Origin: Linum tenue
Lineage: Eukaryota > Streptophyta > Magnoliopsida > Malpighiales > Linaceae
Length of the DNA: 64,000 nucleotides
Assembly: GCA_946122785.1 (NCBI GenBank)
Contig: CAMGYJ010000006.1
Coordinates: forward strand, 2,608,207 to 2,672,206
Reading direction: 5' to 3'
How positions within the stretch are numbered: the stretch's first letter is position 1; each line of letters opens with the position of its first letter. The notes below the pieces were generated by a model. It saw only the letters and a list, made by a program, of their open reading frames with translations, did no database searches and was not told the origin of the DNA. This document shows positions 10,843 through 21,241 of the stretch, one piece after another. A program made the translations under genes and the position numbers.

Positions 10843-12296
10843 TGACTCACTCATACTGTCACTCTAGAAATTGGCCAAGTGTAACCACATCCTAAAGCGT
10901 AGTATAGCGGGTTTGGGTTTTAATGTCAACCCGGGTCCTAGATTTGATGACAACTCAGTGAATTCTTATTATCTAGCAGTGAAACTTTAGTGCAAGTCCA
11001 AATTAACAAACAAACAAAGCAAGTTAAACGGTTGTTTTCAAGTCGAGAGAGGTCACCCGGATATGGTTCCCCCTAGACTGCAGTTAAGCCGTATTGCAAT
11101 TTACCAAGTTCAGTTTTCATGAAAGTTATACTGCGGAAGGTTCTTAAACAGTCTGAAGTCTCGACTAAAGGTCTCCAGACCCTCTCAATCTGAGTCTCCA
11201 GCGGGCGACTAACCTCCACCGGAGTAAACAAAATGAGGCCCTAACGAACCAAACCTCCACTACCGAATTGAATTCGGTACAGAATAGTGAATTGGCGACT
11301 TTAACCTCCATCGGAGTAAACAAATTGAGGCCCTAACGAACCAAACCTCCATTACCGAATTGAATTCGGTACAGAATAGTGAATTGGCTCCTCGACTAAA
11401 GTCGCCAATTCACTACCTTCAATTAAGGGTGCTCTATCAACCTAGGCAGATATTCTCTTTCTAGGTTAAAGCAGAAACAACAAGAATTTGATCAGGATTC
11501 AAGTCATTCAATCATTCAAGCCTCAATCGAATATAATCAAATCATAAAATCTGTACTTGGGTTCATACAATCAGACCTAACATACAAATCTAGGGTTTTC
11601 CATACCTAGATGAATGGGGAAACTACTCCGTGGAGAGAGAAGCAAAAGCAGATTCAGATGCGGAAATCATACTGTGAAGAATGAGTTTCTGCTCCTGGTC
11701 GTCGATCAGCACTTCTCCAAGCTCAAGCCGGGCTCCAATGGTGATGAAGATCAAGCTATGACACTTGGGAACTCTGGTTCGTCGCTTTCTCTCTCTAAGA
11801 ATCGCTCTGTCTCTCTAAAACTCGGAACCCTTGATTTTTAGCCTTCTTTTCCTTTAAAAATCTGATGATCGCGATACCCGGTCGAAATACCCGGTCGGGT
11901 ATTTTGGGTGTCGACCGGGTATGTGCTAAACGCGCCGTTTTGCCACAGGGGAAATCCCCGGTCATGGCCAATAATCCCCGACCGGGGATTTTTGCCACAT
12001 GCCCGGGCCCCTTCTGTTTCTCACGGATGCCCAAAGCTTCAAATCCCCGGTCATGGCCAGATAATACCCGACCGGGTATTTCTGCTCATGGCCGGGTATT
12101 TTTGCTCTCCAGCACACTTCAAGCCTCACTTGCTCCTTTCGACCCGAATCTCGTTCCTTCGCCTCGATGCCAACGCTAAGCCCTGAAATATGACATAAAC
12201 GCACAACCTAGCGTGAAATCGGCTTAAAACACGAGAATCAACATCTCAAACGGCTCAAGAATAGGGGTAAAAACATGTGCAATTATCGGTCTATCA
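10843..12296 (-). repeat. Athila A 5' LTR (1454 bp)
   Basis: On the plus strand the LTR runs from TGACTCACTC to GGTCTATCA, so it has TG...CA ends. Two siblings are in the window (13397-14720 and 57832-58983). This copy has a private tandem duplication of about 90 bp (11205-11294 and 11295-11386). From 11870 to 12110 it holds palindromic blocks built on ATACCCGGTCGGGTAT and CCCCGGTC/GACCGGGG, which the 13397 sibling replaces with a different array. A short plus-strand ORF at 11614-11841 is shared by all three LTRs. Confidence 0.88.
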
Positions 12297-12615
12297 TTCA
12301 CGGAACAAGAGATTGAATGTGTCCCCGTGGTAGTGGTTGGAGGAATCCTTGGAGAAAGAGGAAACGTTGGAAGAAGATGCATACAGCTTAAAGCGGCCTA
12401 ATGCGTTTAAGTTTTATCTGGATTTATCTTTCTCATATTGAATGCTTGTTACATTGCATCTTTTTCATGTTTCAGATAATGTAAAAATCTCGACAACTAG
12501 GGAAGCTAAGGAGAGAGGAGAGGTATAACTAGTTTTGACCGACCATTATCACGAGGCAAAGGACAGAACAAGAGGGAGGTCTGTTAGCACAGACAAGAAA
12601 GGGAAACTAACCACC

Positions 12616-13211
12616 CAGTGGCGGAGGCAAGATTAGAAACTACCTCTATCCTCTTTTCAGAATATAATATATAATTAATAAAAATTTAATAATAATTAAA
12701 ACTAATAATATTCAAATAATTCATTCATAGATAAAGAAAAAATCAACTAATACAATTATATCTTGCATAAACAACCACGACGAGTTTTCGCATTCTGAAA
12801 CAAATGCAAAATACATTCATTGTGTACACTTTTCAGTAAGTTTCTTTCCATGTATCCCATTAAACAATTATTAGCAAACTAATCGCCAATCCAACTTTGA
12901 AGTTGTTCTTAATACAACTGAAGCTAAAAATGCTCTTTATAGTTTCATAAGCAAATAAACTTACGGATATATGACTTATAAACTTCCGTCTCCACCATTA
13001 CTCGAGATAATTCATCATGTACAAGCTGTTGTCGAATAATAGTGTCATGAATGGAATCAATTGACTCATTTTTAGCAATTAATGAACAAGTAATGAGTTG
13101 TGATGTAGTGGCAAAATATCCTTATGTTACTTGTAGGTGTGGTATTTTTTTCCTCTCCCAAAAATTACCTATGTCACGAGACAAGCCTAAAATGGCCTAG
13201 CTCTGCCTATG
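12616..13211. mobile_element. hAT-type MITE
   Basis: The left end is CAGTGGCGGAG and the right end, read inward, is CATAGGCAGAG: imperfect terminal inverted repeats of the CAGTGGCGGAGC class common in plant hAT elements. The flanks are TAACCACC (12608-12615) and CAACCACC (13212-13219), an 8-bp target duplication with one mismatch. The 596-bp interior is AT-rich and has no ORF. Confidence 0.75.
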
Positions 13212-13396
13212 CAACCACCTACCATTAGAAAGAAGAACAAGGGCATGTGTTCTGAATAAGCCGTTGAGACGAAATCTTAAAATTGGAGGAAAGTATCGCA
13301 ACTGATGACGAGACCAACAATGAAGGAGGGTTGCTGCTACTTAGTGCTCGCTGTTCCAGCCAACAAAAAATGTGGAAGGCTTTTACTATAGATGAC

Positions 13397-14720
13397 TGAC
13401 TCACTCCTACTGTCACTCTTAAAGCGTAGTATAGCGGGTTTGGGTTTTAATGTCAACCCGAGTCCTAGAAGTGATGACTACTTAGTGAATTCTTATTATC
13501 TAGCAGTGAAACTTTAGTGCAGGTCTAAACTAACAAACAAGCAAGCAGTTAAACAGTTGTTTTCAAGTCGAGAGAGGTCACCCGGATATGGTTCCCCCTA
13601 TACTGCAATTAAGCCGGATTGCAATTCACCAAGTTCAGTTTCAATGAAAGTTATACTGCGGGAGGTTCTTAAACAGTCTGAAGTCTCGACTAAAGGTCTC
13701 CAGACCCTCTCAACCTGAGTCTCCAGCGGGCTACTAACCTCCACCGGAGTAAACAGATTGAGGCCCTAATGAACAAAACCTCCTCTACCGAAGTGAATTC
13801 GGTACAGAATAGTGAGTTGGCTCCTCGACTAAAGTTGCCAACTCCCTACCTTCAATCAAGGGTGCTCTATCAACCTTGGCAGATATTCTCTTTCTAGGTT
13901 AAAGCAGAAACAACAAGAATTTGATCAGGATTCATGCCATTCAACAATTCAAACCTCAATTGAACATAATCATATCAAAGAATCGGTACTTGGGTTCATA
14001 CAATCAGACCTAACACACAAATCTAGGGTTCTCCATACCCAGATGAATGAGGAAGTTACTCCATGGAGAGAGAAGCAAAAGCAAGTTCAGATGCAAAAAT
14101 CATGCTGTGAAGGATGAGAATCTGCTCCTGGTCGTCAATCGGCACTTCTCCAAGTGTGGGTTGAGCTCCAATGATTATGAAGATCAAGCTATGGCACTTG
14201 GGAACTCTGGTTCGTCGCTCTCTCTCTCTAGGAATCGCTTTCTTTCTCTAAAACTCGGAACCCCTCACTTGTGGCTGGTAATTGGCTTAAAAACCAAAAA
14301 ATCCCGACTCACACGGCCAGGCCACACGGCCGTGTGACATCCCCAGCTGCCCGTGTGAGTTGTGCAAACCGCGGCGTTTTGATAAGTGACTCGGGCATCT
14401 TACACGGCCACGACCCACACGGCCCTGTGAGTGACCAGGCTGCCCGTGTGGCTTTTGCCGAGCCTTCACACGGCCACAATGGGTCTCCTACACGGCCGTG
14501 TGGCCTTTAGGCATGCCCGTGTGGCCTCTCAGCTTCTCGCCAAACTTCCAAACTTCGTCCAATCGACCCCGAACTCTTTCCTAAACTTTCATTCACGTAC
14601 TAGGACCTGAAATATCACAAACAAGAACAACCTAGCGTGAAATCGGCCTAAAACACGAGAATCGACATCTCAAACAGCTCAAGAAAAGGGGTAAAAACAT
14701 GCACAATCAATGGTCTATCA
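13397..14720 (-). repeat. Athila B 3' LTR (1324 bp)
   Basis: Plus-strand ends are TGACTCACTC and GGTCTATCA. Most of it aligns with LTR A and C, but 14290-14530 is occupied by repeated ACACGGCCGTGT-type palindromes in place of the ATACCCGGTCGGGTAT blocks of A and C. Confidence 0.88.
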
Positions 14721-14737
14721 AACTCCCCCACACTTAA
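14721..14737 (-). promoter_or_regulatory. Athila B polypurine tract
   Basis: Minus-strand TTAAGTGTGGGGGAGTT abuts the TGATAGACC start of the 3' LTR. This is the expected site of plus-strand priming. The same core occurs twice more inside the element. Confidence 0.75.
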
Positions 14738-15026
14738 CCGTTTGCTTGTCCCCAAGAAAACCTAACTCAAACCAATGCAGCTCTCCAGACCTCTATAGCA
14801 ACAAACAACCCCGATCGTCGGTAGAGGATTTTCTAGATCATAAAGCAGCTTACGAGGTCAACTGGTCTTCTAAGACGTCCCCTATCTCTCTCAATGCGAG
14901 TACTAGACTCAAGCCAGGATCATGAGAAGCAGTGGAAGTAAGACAGTCAGTTCATGGATAAAGGGACTCACAACATTCACAACCAAGGACTCGTTGTACC
15001 GGGGTGCTCTTTCACTTCATTTCACC

Positions 15027-15100
15027 GTTGGAACCCCTTTTTGCACTTTCATTCACATTTTTCTTGTTTTTTTCTTCTTTCACTTAGCAGGGGTTCCAAC
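15027..15100. other. Hairpin in Athila B 3' untranslated region
   Basis: GTTGGAACCCC at 15027-15037 pairs perfectly with GGGGTTCCAAC at 15090-15100 around a 52-nt T/C-rich loop (on this strand). Element C has the same arrangement at 59292-59357. Confidence 0.7.
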
Positions 15101-16138
15101 TGCAGTCTTCTGCACGGTCGACCCTTATTAGTCGAGCAAGAGCGATTTCTGTACACCTGGCGCTCGCCAGAGTACTTCTTTTAACTCTTTTTCCTCAACT
15201 CGTGTGGAGGGTCAATAAAATTAAGGGGGTTCAGAAGCTCTATCCGTGCCCTTAAAAACACATCCTCAAGTAGGCAAACCGTTCAACGGGTGGAAGTTTT
15301 ACTTGTACTAGAGACAGCTTAGCTTCACCTTGTAGGAGTACCCACTAAGGATTACTAAAATCTCTTCCGAAACCCAATTTTGTGCAATGAACAGTGCCAC
15401 ACACGTTGGGGTTACCCCATGTTTAAGATTTTGATGATTTCTACATGGAGGACCAACTGCTTTTCATTTTCCACATGAGCACCCTGTTCAATACACGAGT
15501 CCATAACACAATTCAAACAGAGTCCACATTACCACATGAATTCAACGGTCTTAGCTCCACTAATTCACAAAATCAACTGCACAGCAGAGAGCTAGATAGG
15601 GAAAATCTTATACTTCAACATCCTCCATAGTACTACACTACCTCCCTAGGTTGCACATTACTACAGAGACTGTCAATTCAAAGCATACTGAGCAGGCAAT
15701 TTGCATGGAAACATGTACTTGGAGCTTTCAAATTTAAAAATTTGGACAGTGGATTAGGCTCCAAGCACACAAACACATCTAATGCAGTCAAAAGAGAAAC
15801 ATCCCCCCCACACTTAAGTTCGACATTGCCCTCAATGGAGAAGAGGGAAGGATAAGGGGAACGATGTTACCGGTGTGCACGGACTGCATGAGACGGGAAG
15901 TGGACCAGTCAGCGGGAAACATATGGTACGACGGACGGTTCTGCACGAAGGGAACAAGGAGAACATACTAGCACACTGTGCGTTAGGGATCAAAGTCAGC
16001 CCAGATGGCCACAAAATAGAAAATCCACAAAGAAAAGAAACAAAACAAACGACAGACTAAGTTCACGCTCCGCAGACACATGGAGCAAATACGAAAAGTC
16101 TAAAATAAAAACACACTCAGAGGGGCGACGAGTACAGC

Positions 16139-17502
16139 CTACTCGTCGCCAAGGTTGTCCAGATCGATGTCGTTCATGAAGGCATCATCGTCATCAGCTG
16201 GTGGAGGTGGAAGTGGAGAGTCCTCCCAGGGGGTCCTCCAGACTGGCTGCTCGCCCGGGAGCAGCTGGAGCAGGTGCTGTTGGACCTTCTGCATACGCCG
16301 AGATCGGGCATTCTCGCGCTCGATGTGAGCCAGAGTCACCGCCTGCTGGGTCTCCATACGGTCCAGGCGCTCATCATAAGCAGCCATCCGAATTTGGTAC
16401 TCGGCATGGTGAGCCGAATACTGCTGCTGGAACTGGAGCTGATGGTCGAAGAGCTGCTGATTCTAGAGACGCAGCTGCTCGAACTGGTGAGTGAAGTAGT
16501 CCTGGCCGGGGAAAGTGGAGTTGCCACCCCCGTACTCGAAGGTGGTGGGGCGAGGGCAGTAGCATCATCCACATCCTCGGGCTGGTCATCCGCAGCAGCC
16601 TCATCCTCAGGAGCATCGGGCTGGTCCTCCGCTGGGATCTGAGGTTGAGGAAACCCTGCGATCCACTTGACGCCGCGCTCCTCTCGTAGCAGGTGCATGC
16701 TCTTGATCGTGTCTTCGCCAAAGGCACTGGTGCTCCCCTGCTCTGTGCAACACTGCAGTGATATCTAGAAGTAGGCGGCCATGAGGGTGATGAGGTGAGT
16801 GCAGTGGAGGCTCTTCCATTCTGAAGCACTCTTCTCAAAGGTTCTGGCCACCACAGAACCCAAGTGGAGAAGATGGTCCTCCAGGCGGATGGACTGGATG
16901 AAGTACAAGCCTCTCCTGGTGATGGTGCTGGCACTTTCCCCAGCTGGAGTGTAGGACTTTGCCAGCAAGTGGTGGAGAATGCGGTTATCGAGCTGCAGAG
17001 TGTTGGCCTTCGTCCGTCCTGCCACGAATGGACGCTGTCCTGGCTGAGCTAGGCGGGTGTACAGCATCTTGAAGTTCACTCCCACCGGATCGTTGAGCTC
17101 GGTGACGTAGTCCTCATCATTGGCCAGGCCGAGGTCGAGAGCGGTCGCCAGGTCGTGGTAGCTCATGGAGCGGGGTGCACCACCGAGTCTGAACTTGACG
17201 GCTTCACCGTCTGCCCAATCCTCTGTGTCGTGGTGCTTGAAGGTCGTGTAGAACTCAAGCATGAGCTCGTGGTAAACCTTCTCGCGAATGGAGAGCAGAC
17301 GGCGCAAAGGACGGTTGGTGACAATGGCGGAGAAGTGCTCGGAGCAGTGCAGCTTCTCAAACTCCCGCCTGGACCAGCAATGATGCTGCCCAAACGAGCA
17401 GGCCAGGACGCGCTTAAAACGATCCTGGTGGGGCCCCCTCTTCAAATCACGGATGAACGGGTGCTTGAGGTCGGGTTTCGTCATGGTCCTGCAAAAGAAC
17501 AA
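16139..17502 (-). pseudogene. Athila ORF-1 / envelope-like gene
   Basis: The ORF lies between the pol position and the 3' LTR, where Athila elements carry their extra gene. The N-terminal 245 codons read through: a conserved block YHELMLEFYTTFKH, then KFRLGGAPRSMSYHDLATAL and DLGLANDEDYVTEL, similar to the Arabidopsis retrotransposon ORF-1 family (PF03078 type). A Gln- and acid-rich tail follows, ending in DDDDAFMNDIDLDNLGDE. Breaks: TAG at 16767-16765, a frameshift near 16520 and another TAG near 16462. No signal peptide or clear transmembrane helix is visible. A second, truncated copy is at 53195-53622 and a C-terminal piece at 59973-60379. The function in plants is unknown. Confidence 0.65.
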
Positions 17503-18413
17503 CCCAAAGTGGAGCCAAAAGAACCAAAGGAAAGGTTAATCACACCCCCACACTTAAGAACAGAAAACAGCCGAACCATGGTTTCATCCATAGTTCGGGG
17601 GTCAATAACTCGATCAAACAAGCATAATCTGGGTGGGGGTGCACATCCACGATAAAGTAGGCAACTTAAGGTTCACATCCATAGCAAATACACCCTCAAA
17701 GCACATCATTAAGGGCCCCAACCGGCTCCCACAACATGGTATGAAAAACTGGCATTTCATCGAACACCTTGTGTGCACTATTAGGTTAAGCATGGAATTG
17801 ACAAATTTCTTGCACACAAGGGCTCAAACAAGCAAGGGGGACATTGCCCAGCACAATTCACACAAAAACCAAGCCTTCCCCTCAATCAATTGCACACAAT
17901 TCACATGATTCAAAGTTGTTCTCTAAACATGCATCCTAACACCCAATTCTCCATAAATCACAAGGTTAAGGTCAAAATCAAACCTGGAGACACAAGTAGA
18001 GGTGTAGGGGATGATGAGGGGAAGGCAATGGAAGCGACAAAAAGCCCAAAATCTGCCCGGAATTGCTCGTCGGAGCCTCGCCGGAGTCTCGCCGGAAATC
18101 GCCTCCGGCGACTCAAAGTCGGTCCAAATCGCCTCAAAGTCGAGGGATAGGCCGAAAATGGGGAGAAAAGGATGGGTGTGGAGGTGGTTTGGTGAAAAAC
18201 CGACCAAAAATGGCCGAAAATTGCCGAAGAGGGCGAAAGGTCGCGGTTTTCCGGCGAGGGGGTTTGGGGGTTTCTGGCCGCGCGGCCGTGTCGGCCGATT
18301 TTTAAAGGCTGGGCTCGGCCACACGGGCAACTCACACGGCCGTGTGAGGTGCAGTGGTGGCCTTGTGGGCCGACACGGCCTGGCCGAGAATTTCCACACG
18401 ACCGTGGCCCTAG
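17503..18413. other. Athila B spacer upstream of the envelope-like ORF
   Basis: No gene is recognised. The part next to the ORF carries TTAAGTGTGGGGG (minus strand, 17545-17558) and is shared with 53623-53885. The distal part (18250-18400) is GC-rich and contains CACACGGCCGTGTG palindromes like those in LTR B. Confidence 0.55.
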
Positions 18414-20708
18414 AGCGTTTCATTCCCCGATCTGCGGACAAGGCCGCTCCTTTCTTTCAGACGCTCAAGAAGGCGGTACGTTTTCAATGGACTACTGAGT
18501 GCGACGCGGCGTTCGAAGAACTGAAGCAACTCCTAGCCGCCCCAACGGTGATGACGGCGCCCAAAGCGGGGGAGGCACTGTACCTTTATATCGCCGTGTC
18601 GGAAGTCTCGGTAAGTGCAGTGCTCATCTCAAGGGAAGCCCACTCTGGAGAAGAAAGGCCGGTATACTACGTCAGCCGCACCATGGTCGCCCATGAAAGA
18701 CGATATGCACCTATCGAGAAGGCCGCCTTGGCAGTTGTGATGGCTGCGACCAAGCTAAGGCCCTACTTCCAGGCGCACACCATTGTAGTGCTCACCAATC
18801 TTCCGTTGAAGTCTACTTTGGGGTCAATGGATGTGGTCGGGCGCCTTGTCAAATGGGCAGTCCACCTGAGTGAGTTTGACATCCGGTATGCCTCCCGACC
18901 GGCGATAAAGGCATAGGTCTTGGCTGATTTCATCGCTGAGGGAGTAGCAGAGTCAGAAAGAGGGGCGGATGACTGTTGGCAGGTGCAGGTGGATGGGGCG
19001 CCCAGCCGCACCGGCGCTGGGGCATGCATCGTAATGATAAGCCCTGGCGGCGCGATGCACGAAGTCGCATTGAGATTTGCAACACTAAAAACAAACAATG
19101 CCGCGGAATACGAAGCGGTTATCGCCGGCATGAGCATGGTCAAAGAGTTGGGCGCCAACAGGGTCCAGGTCAGGTCCGACTCAGCCCTTGTCGTCAACCA
19201 ACTTAAAGGAGTCTTTGAGGTGAAAGAGGAGGCGCTGGAAGGGTACGTGCGAAGAGTGCGAGAGCTGGGAGCTTGGTTCGGAGAAATCTCTTTCGTCCAC
19301 ATCCCACGTGAAGAGAATGCCCATGCAGACGCTTTATCCAAGCTAGCAACTGCAGTGGATTTTGCGGAAGAACGAAAGGTAATAGTCACCGCAGAGGCGC
19401 CTCGTGAACATCTGGTCGCTACCCTAGCGAGTGGGGGCGCCGATTCTGGATGGATGGCGCCAATTATACTGTTCCTAACCCAAGGCGTGGTGCCTGATGA
19501 CCCGAAGGAAGCCTGGCGCCTTCGCCGAAAGGCGGCCCGATGTTCCATAATCGCGGGAAAGTTGTACAAAAGATCTCATGCGGGAGCATACTTGAGGTGT
19601 CTTGACGAGGAGGAAAGCAGGGGGCAATCAAGGAAGTGCATAGTGGAACGTGTGGCATGCACGTAGGTGCACGAAGCCTGGAGAAAACACTGCTACGACA
19701 GGGGTTTTACTGGCCAACAATGCAACGAGATGCAAAGGCGCACGTGGGCGCCTGCCACCAGTGCCAAATTCATGCAAATGACATTCACATCCCGGCGGCA
19801 CCCATGCAAGGCAATGTAGGAGCCCGGCCATTCGCTCAGTGGGGCATGGATCTCTTGGGCCCCTTTCCTAAGGCGCCCGGACAAATGAAATACCTGATAG
19901 TGGCGGTAGACTACTTCTCCAAATGGATAGAGGCAGAACCCTTAGCCACGGTCACGGAAGCCCAGGTACGAAAGTTCACCAAGAAGAACATATTCACTCG
20001 GTTCGGCTTGCCTGAGTCCATCATCACAGACCATGGAAAGCAGTTTGATTGCAAGAAGTTGTGGAGTTCTGTGATGGCAATGGGGTCGTGTTGAGTTTTT
20101 CTTCGGTGGCCTACCCTTAAGCAAACGGTCAAGCGGAGGCGGCCAACAAAAGTATCCTTCACGGGTTACACACCCGGCTGTCGGGCGCCAAGGGTAAATG
20201 GGTGGAGGAGCTGCCAAACGTGTTGTGGGCGCATCGCACGACTTACAAAACTGCCACTGGAGAAACACCCTTCGCCTTGACCTATGGAAGCGAGGCAGTC
20301 ATTCCCGTGGAGGTCAACATCCCAAGTTACCGCGTTGTCCAGTACGATCCAAACGGCAATGACGAGGCACGATCCAATGACTTAGACATGGCGGACGAAG
20401 TGAGGGAGGTGGCGGCAATCCGCTTGGAAAAAATGAAGCGGCAGGTGGCCCGATACTACAACAAAAAGATGCATGCCCATGGGATCATTGAGGGCGCCCT
20501 AGTTCTCAAACGTGACTTTCGCCCGGATGCCCGCGAGGGGAAGTTAGCACCAAAGTGGAAAGGCCCATACCGAGTCCGAGAGGTGGTAGAACCCAGTACG
20601 TTCAAGTTAGAGCATACTGACGGTCGAGTGGTGAAAAGGACATGGAACGCGCAAAACCTGCGAGTTTACCGTGCGGGCGCCACACCTGGGGAAGGCGCCT
20701 CAACTTGA
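18414..20708 (+). pseudogene. Tat pol remnant: RNase H, archaeal-type RNase H, integrase
   Basis: Segment 1 (to 18913): RT connection and RNase H, with APFFQTLKKAVRFQWTTECD and RPVYYVSRTMVAHERRYAPI. Segment 2: archaeal-type RNase H with VDGAPS, NNAAEYEAVIAGM, RSDSALVVNQL and ENAHADALSKLA, carrying the four acidic positions. Segment 3: integrase with an HHCC zinc domain (HSGTCGMH, CHQC), core Asp in WGMDLLGPFP, second Asp in IITDHGKQF and Glu in ANGQAEAANKS, then a C-terminal domain ending VVKRTWNAQNLRVYR. Lesions: TAG at 18914-18916 for an expected Gln; a frameshift in a G run near 19617-19622; a frameshift near 20062; TAA at 20118-20120 for an expected Gln. It cannot make integrase now. Confidence 0.88.
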
Positions 20709-21241
20709 CAAGAGTCAGAAAAGGGAAAAGGTAGTCGTAGTTGTAAGTGTTTGTCTATGTCGAAAAGAAGTTCGTAGGTGTGTTTGTGTTGTGACTAAAG
20801 CGCTCGTGAAATAGCGCCGTATTGTGTCCAAAGCGCCCAGTATTCTAGCGCACCAATAGTGACTTCGCAATTGTTCCCGCCATTTCATATGAAGCAAAAG
20901 CGCCCAAACTTCGCGCCCAGTAATTTCGTGCTAGTTAAAGCGCCCCGTTCCGCGCCCTTTAATCGCAAAGCGCCCTAATATCGCACCCTGAGTCAGAGCA
21001 ATAACGCGCCCAAATTTGCCCCATCAAGACGCGGTAATCAAAGTTAAAGCAAAAATCACGCCCAAATTTGCGCCCCGCGGCTACAAAGCGCCCTCCTCTT
21101 TTGCGCCCTAAAAAGAGGATCAACGTTAAGTAAAATCAATCGTCACCAAGATAAGATTCAACCACCAACGGAAACGCTTTTATAAATATAAATATCTAAA
21201 AAAAAAATACAACAGAATCCCACTTAAGCAGCGCCCACTCT
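20709..21241. other. Tat spacer with dense GCGCC motifs
   Basis: A non-coding spacer between the 3' ends of the converging sense pol and antisense gene. AAGCGCCC and close variants recur every 20-40 bp in one orientation, interleaved with AT-rich pieces. I see no clear terminator. The motif also occurs in the flanking coding regions. Confidence 0.6.

Larger units (their letters stand above)
7493..12296 (-). mobile_element. Athila-like Ty3/gypsy element A, non-autonomous, lacks RT-RH-IN core
   Basis: On the minus strand the order is a 5' LTR (12296 to 10843), a tRNA-Asp primer site, gag, a retropepsin and a short tail resembling the integrase C-terminus, then the 3' untranslated region with the family's TTAAGTGTGGGGG motif at 7642-7655. 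There is no reverse transcriptase, RNase H or integrase core. Homology to sibling elements stops at about 7493, so the 3' LTR and part of the 3' region are gone. The 5 bp outside the LTR are TTCAC (12297-12301); no partner survives. It fits the known class of LTR elements with gag but no pol. Confidence 0.85.
13397..18413 (-). mobile_element. Athila-like element B, 3' half with envelope-like ORF
   Basis: Minus-strand order: a spacer rich in palindromes (18413-17503), an Athila ORF-1/envelope-like gene (17502-16139), a 3' untranslated region (16138-14721), then the 3' LTR (14720-13397). Gag and pol are missing: the element ends abruptly at 18413 against a plus-strand Tat element. Flanking bases before the LTR are ATGAC (13392-13396). 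Homology with A and C covers the LTR and the 3' region (15655-15900 matches 7493-7740). Confidence 0.82.

Noticed and set aside
11900..12110. Regular palindromes in LTR A and LTR B as a CRISPR array
   Set aside because: The window is plant nuclear DNA; the units are irregular in length and spacing and lie inside an LTR.
18063..18441. Long overlapping frames on both strands at 17923-18441 as a gene
   Set aside because: GC-rich, repeat-bearing Athila spacer; frames are open on both strands and no domain is seen. The plus-strand frame is protein-like only after 18414.
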